From assembly GCA_934691725.1 (NCBI GenBank), contig CAKUTF010000031.1, positions 1 to 34,055 of the forward strand: a stretch of DNA of 34,055 nucleotides, read 5' to 3'. Source of the stretch: an uncultured Fibrobacter sp. GTDB taxonomy: Bacteria > Fibrobacterota > Fibrobacteria > Fibrobacterales > Fibrobacteraceae. Below are positions 22,799 through 30,792 of this stretch, piece after piece (the first letter of the stretch is position 1; the number at the start of each line of letters is the position of its first letter). Both the position numbers and the translations under genes were made by a program. Below the pieces are notes generated by a model. The model saw only the letters and a list, made by a program, of their open reading frames with translations. It was not told the DNA's origin and ran no database searches.

Positions 22799-23132
22799 TT
22801 CCATGGCCTGTTTTTTGGGGAGCAGGGAGATTAGGCCGTGGACGGGTAAGGGAATGAGCAATGAGCAATGAGCCTGCGGACATCTAAGCTTTTGGGAAGC
22901 GATAAGCGGGACGAGGGATTTCGAAACGAACCGTTTCTGCGCACTGTCATCCCCCGGCATTTCTCTCATCTGTCATTCCCATGCACGCTACAATGTCATT
23001 CCCCGGCTTGACCGGGGAATCTAGATTATCGGGTCAAGCCCGATAATGACTGTTAGCGAGCTTGTCGAGCTACGCCCAATAATTACTCATTCCTAACCAC
23101 CACATGGTTCACTAGCCACAGACATCTTTCCA
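22799..23132 (+). repeat. Intergenic mosaic repeat block B
   Basis: Gene-free stretch between the convergent mntP and OmpA-family genes. It contains ATGAGCAATGAGCAATGAGC (short tandem), the module TGCGGACATCTAAGCTTTTG (from 22875), a CTTGA-loop hairpin (22995-23021), a second hairpin of the same design in reverse orientation (23025-23050) and the GTTAGCGAGCTTGTCGAGCTA module (23052-23072). No coding potential is seen. Confidence 0.75.
22995..23050. repeat. Two CTTGA-loop hairpins head to head in block B
   Basis: The first (22995-23021, plus) has arms ATTCCCCGG and CCGGGGAAT around CTTGA. The second (23025-23050), read on the minus strand, has arms ATTATCGGG and CCCGATAAT around CTTGA with TCATT upstream as well. 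Loop and outer bases are the same while the stems differ in a pairing-preserving way. Confidence 0.85.
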
Positions 23133-23831
23133 CTACTTTTCCATTTCCACTTCGTCCGGATTCGTGACGCGTACTTCGATCCGGCGGTTTTGTCTGCGAC
23201 CTTCTTCCGTATCGTTTGACGCCTTCGGACGGGAATATCCGTAGCCCACCGCCGTAACGCGATCCTTCGAAATTCCCTTGCGAATCATATAGTCCCGGAC
23301 GCTGTTCGCCCGGTCTTCGGAAAGCTTCTGGTTGAATTCCTCGCCGCCCTCGGAACTCGTGTGGCCTTCGATTTCCACCTTCGCCTTTGCGTTTTTCTTG
23401 AGACCGGCTATCGTCCGGTCAAGCGTCGAAAGGGATGACGGCACAAGCTCCGCGCTTCCAACCCGGAACGAAATACCCGAAAGCTCCGCTCGCGTATCGT
23501 CGAATGCGACATTCACCGAACCGTAGCTCGCCCGTGGCGAAACGAATGGAGTCGCGCCGCATTCAAAAGGCCCGGTCAGGCTTTCGCAAAGAATCCGGTA
23601 GGAATCTTCGCGCGGAATGAGGAACGAGGCTTCGCCATAGCCGTTCGTCTTCACGACAAGCTTGTTCTTCGGATTTTTCTCGCCGACAAAGGTGAGCGTC
23701 TTGTTCCTCTGCGGAACGTCGTCGAAATTCGTGTAGGAAACATTCAAGACGGCGTGGGTCTTGTTCGGGGTCAAATCCTTCGCAACGGAAAAGACCGCGC
23801 AGAGAGCGACAAAAAAAATCAAGCGTTTCAT
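23133..23831 (-). CDS. OmpA-family protein
   Basis: A 232-residue precursor with a signal peptide (MKRLIFFVALCAVFSVA, cleavage near residue 17). Residues 20-110 form an unrecognised beta-rich domain; residues about 115-228 are an OmpA C-terminal peptidoglycan-binding domain, with VEIEGHTSSEGGEEFNQKLSEDRA and the closing SNDTEEGRRQNRRIEVRV. It should sit in the outer membrane or periplasm and tether it to the cell wall. It follows tkt at 35 nt on the same strand, with a small hairpin (CCTTTT/AAAAGG) in the gap, so partial read-through from tkt is possible. Confidence 0.88.
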   Translation of the reverse strand: MKRLIFFVALCAVFSVAKDLTPNKTHAVLNVSYTNFDDVPQRNKTLTFVGEKNPKNKLVVKTNGYGEASFLIPREDSYRILCESLTGPFECGATPFVSPRASYGSVNVAFDDTRAELSGISFRVGSAELVPSSLSTLDRTIAGLKKNAKAKVEIEGHTSSEGGEEFNQKLSEDRANSVRDYMIRKGISKDRVTAVGYGYSRPKASNDTEEGRRQNRRIEVRVTNPDEVEMEK

Positions 23832-23866
23832 TTATTCACCAAAAGACCTTTTCCGGTAAAAGGAAT

Positions 23867-25951
23867 TTACGCGTTCACCGACTTGAAATCGGCGACATTC
23901 CTTGCAAATTCCGCGAGATATTCCCGCGCTTCGCTTGCGACCGTTTCCGGTTCGTAGCCGAACTTCTTTTCGAGGACGGATGCCGGAGCCGACGCACCAA
24001 AGCGTTCTAGCCCGACGACCTTGCCGAAACCTCCGACAACATCTTTAAAGAGGACCGGAAGCCCGCTCGAAAGGGCGAAAACAGGCGTCCACGGAACGAT
24101 GACGGAATGGCGAAATTCCTTGTCCTGAATCATAAAGAGTTTCGGGCTGATCATCGAGACGACCCGGACAGAGAGACCTTCCTTGCGGAGAATTTCCGCG
24201 GCATCGTGCTCGAGCAGGACATCGGAGCCGTTCGCGACGAACGTGAGATCCGGATTCTTGCCTCTCGGCGTGTTGTCGCTAACGATATAGGCTCCCTTCC
24301 GGCATTTGGAAGCTTCCGCATACCGGGAACTTCCGCTCGGGCATGGAAGCGTCCCGACTTTTTGGCGCGAAAGGATCAGGGCAGTCGGGCTGTCCTCGTT
24401 TTCAAAAGCCATCTCCCAGGCGACTGTCGTTTCGGCGGGATCCGCCGGACGGAGAACGAGCATCTGCGGGCGTCCATCCGCCTTGTTCAAATCTTCTAAC
24501 AGACGGATCTGCGTTTCATGTTCAATCGGTTGGTGCGTCGGGCCGTCCTCGCCTACGCGGAAACTGTCGTGCGTAAAGACGTACTTGACAGGAAGCCCCT
24601 GCAACGCGGCCATGCGGATCACCGGCTTCATGAAATCGCTAAAGACAAAGAATGTCGCACAAATCGGGTAGAGACCTCCGTGAAGCGCAAGCCCGCAAGC
24701 GATAGCGCCCATCGTGAGTTCCGCAACGCCGACCTGGACAAAGGCACCGCCGAAATCGCCGGGTTTCATGATGCGCGTTTCGTTCAGGAACTTTTGTGTC
24801 TGGTCGCTGTTCGAAAGGTCCGCGGAAGAGCAGATGATGTTCCGGTAGTTCTTTCCAAGATAGGCGAGGACCGTACCCGAACTGTTGCGGGTCGCGACGC
24901 CTTCCTTCTGTTCTAAGTTCTTGAGATCGAGCCGGACGCTTTTTCCCGCAAGCCACTTGCGGAGCGTTTCCGCCTTGCCGGGATTTTCCCTGTCCCAGAC
25001 CGCCTTTTTCGCTTTCCACGCATCGGCGATTTTTTGAAGTTCTTCGAGGCGCTCGGCAAAGGCTTTTTCCACTTCCGGAAAAACCCGGAAAGGATTTTCC
25101 GCATCGCCGCCGAGATGGCGGACCGTTTCCTCGATCGAAGCTCCAGCGCCGGATAGAGGCTGTCCATGCGTGGAAACCTTTCCCTCAAAAGATTCGCCCG
25201 AAATGCCGACAGCGCCTTTCGCCATCGTCGTATGCCCGATGACTATCGTCGGACGGTCCTTTTCGGCAAATGCCTTCTGGAACGCCGCGCGGAGTTCCGG
25301 AATATTTTCCCCGTCGGCTTCGAGAACGTTCCAGCCCCAGGATTCGTACTGTTTCCTGAAGTCCTGGTCCATCACGTCTTCCGTCTTGCAGGAAAGCTGC
25401 ACGCCGTTTGCGTCGTAGAAGAAGATGAGGTTCGAAAGCTTGAGATGCCCGGCAACGCGCCCGACACCGTAAGCGATTTCTTCCTGGATGCCTCCGTCCG
25501 AAACAAGCAGAACCGTCTTGTGTTCGAGGATATCGCCGAACTGGGCGACCTTGTAGCGTTCCGCAATGGCGACGCCCGCGGCCATTCCCTGCCCTAGCCC
25601 CAGAGGTCCCGACGAGTTTTCAATCCCGTGTTCGACGGAAAGCTCCGGATGCCCGGACGTGATGCTTCCGAACTGGCGGAAGTTCCTGAGATCTTCCATC
25701 GAGAGACGTCCCGTAAGGAGAAGCTCCGAATAGAGCAACGGAGACATGTGTCCCGGATCCATCAGGAAGCGGTCGCGCGCTTCCCACTGCGGATTCTTCG
25801 GATCAAACCGGAGGAATTCCGCAAAAAGGAGCGTTACGGCTGTCGCTGCGCCCATCGCTCCGCCCGGATGCCCGGACTTTGCCTTTTCGACCATGGCGGC
25901 GGAAAGGATTCGAACGTTATCGGCTGCTTTTTGAATTATTGAATCGTCCAC
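23867..25951 (-). CDS. tkt: Transketolase
   Basis: A 694-residue thiamine-diphosphate enzyme of the pentose phosphate pathway, transferring two-carbon units between sugar phosphates in the cytoplasm. The N-terminal domain has KSGHPGGAMGAA and a ThDP/Mg motif SDGGIQEEIAYG in place of the usual GDGxxxEG; I recall this variant from Bacteroidetes-type transketolases. The middle domain has the catalytic Glu in VGVAELTMGA and the conserved THDSFRVGEDGPTHQPIEHE. Length is normal. The start is GTG at 25951, with AGAGG 6 nt upstream; no ATG fits the family start. A -10-like TAATCT lies at 25992-25987, with TTGCCG 18 nt further upstream. Confidence 0.94.
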   Translation of the reverse strand: MDDSIIQKAADNVRILSAAMVEKAKSGHPGGAMGAATAVTLLFAEFLRFDPKNPQWEARDRFLMDPGHMSPLLYSELLLTGRLSMEDLRNFRQFGSITSGHPELSVEHGIENSSGPLGLGQGMAAGVAIAERYKVAQFGDILEHKTVLLVSDGGIQEEIAYGVGRVAGHLKLSNLIFFYDANGVQLSCKTEDVMDQDFRKQYESWGWNVLEADGENIPELRAAFQKAFAEKDRPTIVIGHTTMAKGAVGISGESFEGKVSTHGQPLSGAGASIEETVRHLGGDAENPFRVFPEVEKAFAERLEELQKIADAWKAKKAVWDRENPGKAETLRKWLAGKSVRLDLKNLEQKEGVATRNSSGTVLAYLGKNYRNIICSSADLSNSDQTQKFLNETRIMKPGDFGGAFVQVGVAELTMGAIACGLALHGGLYPICATFFVFSDFMKPVIRMAALQGLPVKYVFTHDSFRVGEDGPTHQPIEHETQIRLLEDLNKADGRPQMLVLRPADPAETTVAWEMAFENEDSPTALILSRQKVGTLPCPSGSSRYAEASKCRKGAYIVSDNTPRGKNPDLTFVANGSDVLLEHDAAEILRKEGLSVRVVSMISPKLFMIQDKEFRHSVIVPWTPVFALSSGLPVLFKDVVGGFGKVVGLERFGASAPASVLEKKFGYEPETVASEAREYLAEFARNVADFKSVNA

Positions 25952-26030
25952 GGGAAGCCTCTGTGAAAAATTTTCAAGCCAAATTTAGATTACATTCGGC
26001 AAATTCTCAACGGCAAAAAAGCAAAAGAAC

Positions 26031-26036
26031 TATATT
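26031..26036 (+). promoter_or_regulatory. TATATT 8 nt before the GT-C start codon
   Basis: TATATT, the 8-nt spacer CACCCCCG, then ATG at 26045, with no Shine-Dalgarno. This is the same layout as for the macro-domain gene at 7438-7452, including the CCCG just before ATG. It suggests a leaderless transcript. Confidence 0.55.
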
Positions 26037-26044
26037 CACCCCCG

Positions 26045-28609
26045 ATGAAAAGATTTAAGCGCATTTTTCGGAACCTGTGCCATCCTGCGGGAATCATCGG
26101 GACGCTCATCGCCTTAGCGATTCCCTTTCTCATCTATCTCGGGCCGAACGTCGGGGCTAAGGACACCATCCGCATTCTGGACCAAAGGCTTCCCTTTCCG
26201 CTGTTTCTCGTCCAACTCGCCGCGGGCTTCTTTCTTTTCAGCCTCCTCTTCAAGGATTTCTGGGCTTACCTGAAAAAGCATTTTCCGCCGCTTCCCTACC
26301 TAATCCTCGTTTCCGTCTTCGCCCTTTTCGCGACAATCTTCGCCGGAACGCAGATAGAAGCCCGGCACCGCGTCCAGAGCGACGAAAGCGTCTTCATGGC
26401 GATAGCCCAGAACATGTACTTCAACCAGACGACCGGAACATGCGACGAAGGCGAGTTCCAGAACGGCACGCTCGACTGCTACCGAAACTCCGACAGTTTC
26501 AAGACGAAAGGTCTTTCCTTTCTCTACCTCCTGGGAATGCCCTTCTTCGGCCCGGACCTGCACTGGATTTTCCATGCCGAGCTCGCCATGCTCTTCTTCG
26601 CCGCGCTGCTCCTCTTCTTCGCCATCCGGGCGTGGACAGGCGACGACCTGCTTTCCGCGCTTTCGAGCATTATCCTCATCGCGCAGCCCACGGTGCTTTT
26701 CCAGTTCCGTTCGATGTCCGTCGAACCTCTCTACATTTTCCTTTCCGCGCTTTCCCTGTGGGTTTTCAAGTGGGCTTTCGACCGCAACACGTGCCGCCAC
26801 TGGACGCTCGCCGCGATAGTCCTCGCCTTCTTCGCCCAGACCCGCCAGGAAACGGTCTTCTGCCTCGCCGCGTTCCTCGCCCTCGCCCTTCCGAAAATCC
26901 TTGACCGAAAGGATTCCAAGGCTCCGGCATTTTTTGTGACGCTTTCGATGTTTTCCGTCCCGGTTCTCCTCACGATCAGCTATTTCCAGGGATACGGTTT
27001 CCAGGGAGGCGCCTATTCCGCCCATGGCCACTTCATCGAGAACCTTGTCGGAAACTGGTCCGTGATGACAAAGCCCCTTTCGGAAAACGCTCTTCTCGCG
27101 AATCCCTTCCTTTCGAGCTTCAACTACCTCTTTCTCCTCGGGCTTGTCATCCTGTGCGTCCAGGCGTTCCGCGAAATTCTCGTGAAAAACTTCGGCACCA
27201 ACACGAAAATCGCCGGATTCCTTCTTCTCTACCACATCCAGACATACATGATTCTCGAAAACGTCTCGGGCGACTTCACGATTGAAATCAACCAGCGCTA
27301 CGCCCTCGTGATGATGCCCACGATGGCGTTCCTCGCCGCCTACGCCCTGAAGCACCTGCTCGCAATCGCCAGCTTCCTCTTCGGAGCGCCCCGCCTTACG
27401 ACAAGTTTCCGTGCAAACTTTCTCGCCACGCTGGTCATCGCCTCCGCCGCTTTCGGGAACACTCTCCATTACAAGGAAAGCTTCAACCGGAACATCATGT
27501 ACAACCGGAACCACCTGACAACGGAAGAAGCGGAAATATGGAAATGGCTAGGCTCTAAGCCCAAGAAGCCGCGCCTGTTCGTCTATGGCAGGCCGTGGCA
27601 CTTTGTCGCCTACGGAGAATCTTCGATACACTACGACCGCGCCCGGAAAATTTCGCCGGATTCCCTGGAGCGGCTAGTCAAAAAATACGACGGCGAGGTT
27701 TACTACATCCGCGGTCTCGACTGCTGGGATTCCAAGACATATCACGCCAAGGCCGTGGAGCGCCGCATTCCGACGACCTGCGACGTCTTTGAACGCGAAG
27801 CTAAACTCGAGGACGTCTATCGGGTGCTGGTCACGAATAATTACTGGGTCCGCATTGCGAAAATCCACGCTCGGAGAAATTACGACCCGGCAAAGCTTTT
27901 CGCCTTCGGTTTCTGGCAGGGAGATCCCGAAGCAAAGACTTTGATTATCAACTCGGCGGTATATCTCGAAACCGCGGAACCCTGGAAAGTCCGCCTATCG
28001 CTCAACGGAAGTCCCGTTTTCGAAAAGCCTTACCGCAAGGGGGATTTCAGCGACACGCTGGGCGGTCCGGAGCTTCTCCCCGGATACAACAGGCTCGAAG
28101 CGACCATTTACGATTCGACTTCAGGCGAAAAAATCGCACATGTCGAAGATTACCGCTTTTTCCGGTTCGAAGGCGCGCTCCAGATGTCCCTGATGCAGCC
28201 AACAGAAAATATCCAGGGCTGGGGAGAACTTCGCGTCAATTCGACGGTCGATGGCAACGCGTTCACGCTTTCCGGGACGAAATTTTCCGAAGGCTTCGGA
28301 ACGCACGCTCCGAGCAGGACGGCGTTCGACATCCGCGGCGAGTTCAAGCGATTCACGGCGATGGTAGGCCTCGACGAGGAAAGTCTTTGCAGCGACGGAA
28401 TCTCGTACAAAGTCCTTGGCGACGGAAAAATTCTCGGCCAAAGCGCTCGGCTTTCCCCGGGAAAAATCGACACGCTCGACATTCCCGTCCAAGGCGTCCA
28501 CACTCTCGCCTTCGTCACCGATTCTCTTTCGAGCAAGGACTGCGACCACGTCGATTTAGTTCTCCCGACCCTCTATCCCGAAACAAAACTCAACCCGAAG
28601 TCCAGATAA
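26045..28609 (+). CDS. GT-C membrane glycosyltransferase fused to an NPCBM domain
   Basis: An 854-residue membrane protein. The N-terminal half (about residues 15-480) has many hydrophobic helices and the GT-C/GT39-like layout: after the first helices comes a soluble loop with an acidic pair D113-E114 (HRVQSDESVFMAIAQNM), the expected catalytic site of transferases that use polyprenyl-phosphate sugars. Residues about 490-720 are a soluble domain I do not recognise. Residues about 724-848 match the NPCBM carbohydrate-binding module: GWGELRVNSTVDGNAF, SEGFGTHAPSRTAFDI, FTAMVGLDEE and YKVLGDGKILGQS. An NPCBM on a GT-C enzyme is unusual. The gene overlaps the GT2 gene by one base (TAATG), which fits a donor-synthase/transferase pair. 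The acceptor is unknown. Confidence 0.85.
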   Translation: MKRFKRIFRNLCHPAGIIGTLIALAIPFLIYLGPNVGAKDTIRILDQRLPFPLFLVQLAAGFFLFSLLFKDFWAYLKKHFPPLPYLILVSVFALFATIFAGTQIEARHRVQSDESVFMAIAQNMYFNQTTGTCDEGEFQNGTLDCYRNSDSFKTKGLSFLYLLGMPFFGPDLHWIFHAELAMLFFAALLLFFAIRAWTGDDLLSALSSIILIAQPTVLFQFRSMSVEPLYIFLSALSLWVFKWAFDRNTCRHWTLAAIVLAFFAQTRQETVFCLAAFLALALPKILDRKDSKAPAFFVTLSMFSVPVLLTISYFQGYGFQGGAYSAHGHFIENLVGNWSVMTKPLSENALLANPFLSSFNYLFLLGLVILCVQAFREILVKNFGTNTKIAGFLLLYHIQTYMILENVSGDFTIEINQRYALVMMPTMAFLAAYALKHLLAIASFLFGAPRLTTSFRANFLATLVIASAAFGNTLHYKESFNRNIMYNRNHLTTEEAEIWKWLGSKPKKPRLFVYGRPWHFVAYGESSIHYDRARKISPDSLERLVKKYDGEVYYIRGLDCWDSKTYHAKAVERRIPTTCDVFEREAKLEDVYRVLVTNNYWVRIAKIHARRNYDPAKLFAFGFWQGDPEAKTLIINSAVYLETAEPWKVRLSLNGSPVFEKPYRKGDFSDTLGGPELLPGYNRLEATIYDSTSGEKIAHVEDYRFFRFEGALQMSLMQPTENIQGWGELRVNSTVDGNAFTLSGTKFSEGFGTHAPSRTAFDIRGEFKRFTAMVGLDEESLCSDGISYKVLGDGKILGQSARLSPGKIDTLDIPVQGVHTLAFVTDSLSSKDCDHVDLVLPTLYPETKLNPKSR

Positions 28610-29520
28610 TGCTTCTATCCGTCATCGTCCCCCTCTACAACGAAGAAGAAATCGTCGCCAAAACATTCGCCGTTCTCGAACAGGAACTCTCCGAAATCGA
28701 ACACGAACTGATTTTCGTAAACGATGGTTCCACGGACAGAACGCGCGAAATTTTAGAAAGCCTTTTGCCCAAAACGCCGCAGAACACGCTCGTCAACTTT
28801 AGCCGGAACTTCGGTCACCAGGCGGCGTTCAGCGCCGGTCTCAAGCACGCCCAGGGAAGAGCAGTCGTCATCATTGACGGCGATTTGCAGGACCCTCCAG
28901 CGCTCATCCACGACATGCTGAAAAAATGGGAAGAAGGCTACCAGGTCGTCTATGCGCAAAGGAAAAAACGCAAAGGGGAAACGTTCTTCAAAAAGGCCTC
29001 GGCGCACGCCTTCTACAAGATTCTCCATGCGCTCACGAGCATTGACATCCCGATGGACACAGGTGACTTTCGCCTGATGGACCGCGCGGTCGTCGATCAG
29101 CTGAACGCGCTCCCCGAGCGGAACCGTTTTCTCCGCGGACTAGTCTGCTGGGTGGGATTCAAGAGAACGGGAATCCTCTACGACCGCAAGGAACGCACCG
29201 CGGGAAAATCCAAGTATCCCTTGCGGAAAATGCTCCGGCTCGCGATGGACGGCATCACAAGCTTCAGCACGACACCGCTCAAGGTAAGCTTTCTCACCGG
29301 AATGCTCGCCACGACGGTCGCCTTCGGGCTTTTCGTCTGGAGCGTTCTCGAAAAATTCCTGAACCCGGTGACGACTGTTCCCGGCTGGGCGTCCCTCATG
29401 ACGGCAATCGTTTTCTTCGGAGGGATCCAGCTGATGAGCATCGGTATCCTAGGCGAATACATCGGGCGAATTTACGAAGAAGTCAAGCAACGTCCGCTTT
29501 ATATCGAGGACAAGAAATGA
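28609..29520 (+). CDS. GT2 polyprenyl-phosphate glycosyltransferase
   Basis: A 303-residue membrane enzyme of the dolichol-phosphate mannose synthase / GtrB type, which loads a sugar from a nucleotide donor onto undecaprenyl phosphate. The GT-A domain opens LLSVIVPLYNEEE, has VNDGSTDRT at 38-45 and the metal/donor motif IDGDLQDPP at 89-97 (D90, D92, D95). Two C-terminal membrane helices (about 228-248 and 262-285) and the end ILGEYIGRIYEEVKQRPLYI are typical. It starts within the stop codon of the GT-C gene, the likely user of its product, and overlaps gmk by 4 nt. The sugar cannot be read from the sequence. Confidence 0.92.
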   Translation: MLLSVIVPLYNEEEIVAKTFAVLEQELSEIEHELIFVNDGSTDRTREILESLLPKTPQNTLVNFSRNFGHQAAFSAGLKHAQGRAVVIIDGDLQDPPALIHDMLKKWEEGYQVVYAQRKKRKGETFFKKASAHAFYKILHALTSIDIPMDTGDFRLMDRAVVDQLNALPERNRFLRGLVCWVGFKRTGILYDRKERTAGKSKYPLRKMLRLAMDGITSFSTTPLKVSFLTGMLATTVAFGLFVWSVLEKFLNPVTTVPGWASLMTAIVFFGGIQLMSIGILGEYIGRIYEEVKQRPLYIEDKK

Positions 29521-30074
29521 AGCACTGTCTCTTTGTGATGAGCGCTCCCTCGGGAGCCGGCAAGACAACCCTCAAGGACATGGTCATCCGGGAATTTCCC
29601 GACCTGGTCTATTCCATCTCCGCGACGACGCGTTCCCCGCGCGAAGGCGAAACCGACGGAGTCCACTACTTTTTCAAAACCCGGGAAGAATTCCAGAGGA
29701 TGATTGCAAACGGCGAAATGGTGGAATGGAACGAGGTCCACGGAAACTTCTACGGCACGCCAAAAAGCTTCGTAGAAAAAATGCTCGCCGAAGGAAAGCG
29801 GGTCCTTTTCGATTTGGATGTTTTCGGAAAGGTCAATTTCGACAAGGTTTACCCGGAAGCAGTCGGCATCCTGATTCTCCCGCCCTCCCTCGAAATTCTC
29901 GAAGAGCGCCTGCGGCACCGCGCAACGGATTCCGAAGCGGTCATCAATCTCCGGCTCGAAAACGCAAAGAAGGAAATCCGATTTGCAAAAGAACACGGAA
30001 AATACGAATACACGATTGTTAACGACAACCTGGAAATAGCGGCAAACAAGTTGCGACAGATACTTTCCACGTAA
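29517..30074 (+). CDS. gmk: Guanylate kinase
   Basis: A 185-residue cytoplasmic enzyme converting GMP and ATP to GDP and ADP. The P-loop SAPSGAGKTTL is at residues 9-19, followed by the GMP-binding SATTRSPREGETDGVHYFF and MVEWNEVHGNFYGTP. Length is normal. Its ATG overlaps the GT2 stop (ATGA), so it is the third gene of that operon. The link to glycosylation is positional only. No clear terminator follows; the 718-bp gap after it is repeat block C. Confidence 0.95.
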   Translation: MKHCLFVMSAPSGAGKTTLKDMVIREFPDLVYSISATTRSPREGETDGVHYFFKTREEFQRMIANGEMVEWNEVHGNFYGTPKSFVEKMLAEGKRVLFDLDVFGKVNFDKVYPEAVGILILPPSLEILEERLRHRATDSEAVINLRLENAKKEIRFAKEHGKYEYTIVNDNLEIAANKLRQILST

Positions 30075-30109
30075 AAACCGTTCCGCCTCTCCGCCGTTTT
30101 CACCGCTTA

Positions 30110-30775
30110 GAACCGCGGCCATTTAAACTTTCGGGACAAGCTAAGCGGGACACGGGATGAAGAAATAGTCTGTGGACGTCTAGGTTTAGGGATTAGGGAT
30201 GAGGGAATAGGGATTAGTCCGCAGACGTCTAAGGCAATTAGCAATTAGCAATGAGTCTGCGAACGTCTAAGCTTAGTGGACAGTGGTCAGAAGTCAGAGG
30301 TCAGAACGGCATACATCTAGGCTTTTGGGACGCGGAATAAGGAATGATGTCATTCCCCGGCTTGACCGGGGAATCCCCTTTAAGGAATGGGATTTGACAG
30401 GTTAGCGAGCTTGTCGAGCTATCCAGAACTTAGTTGAGAGAGCTTAGAGCTTAGAACCGCGGACGTCTAGGCTTTTTAACATGTCATTCCCTTGCTTGAC
30501 AAGGGAATCTCGTCCGATAATGACAGGCTAGCGAGCTTGTCGAGCTATTCAGAACTTAGTTGAGAGAGCTTAGATCTCAGAACAGTGGGCAGTAATCAGT
30601 GGCTAATGGTCAGAACTGTGGACGTTAAACTTCAGAGATATAAGAGCACAGACGTCTGCAAATCTAAGCTCTAAGCACTGATTTCCCTATTCCCTAACGA
30701 CATTCCTAATTTCTAACTGATCACTGATTTCTCTCAACGATCAGCTAATCACTGACACTAATCCACGCCCGCTAA
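30110..30775 (+). repeat. Intergenic mosaic repeat block C
   Basis: The longest gene-free stretch, between convergent gmk and hemN. It contains at least seven copies of a GGACGTCTAAGC-like module (30171, 30220, 30258, 30308, 30458, 30617 and 30647 onward), two CTTGA-loop hairpins (30349-30375 and 30483-30509), and the GAGCTTGTCGAGCTA module twice (30401-30421 and 30527-30547). The left end has words such as GGGATTAGGGATGAGGGAAT and the right end their complements (TTTCCCTATTCCCTAACGAC), so the block reads like a loose large inverted repeat. 30346-30455 is nearly identical to part of block A. No open frame looks like a gene. Confidence 0.8.
30483..30509 (+). repeat. CTTGA-loop hairpin with altered stem
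   Basis: Arms ATTCCCTTG and CAAGGGAAT enclose CTTGA. Compared with the copy at 30349-30375, CGG/CCG in the stem has become TTG/CAA, so pairing is kept. It is followed by GTCCGATAATGAC, which matches the right arm of the ATCGGG-stem variant in block B. Confidence 0.85.
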
Positions 30776-30792
30776 ATTTTGATTCCTTCAAT

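Noticed and set aside
26300..27514. A 404-codon minus-strand frame inside the GT-C gene
   Set aside because: Glu/Arg/Val-rich low-complexity translation without family resemblance; it lies opposite clear membrane helices of the real gene.
30110..30775. CRISPR array
   Set aside because: Repeats are of several kinds, degenerate, unevenly spaced, and spacers are themselves repeated elsewhere in the window. No cas gene is present.
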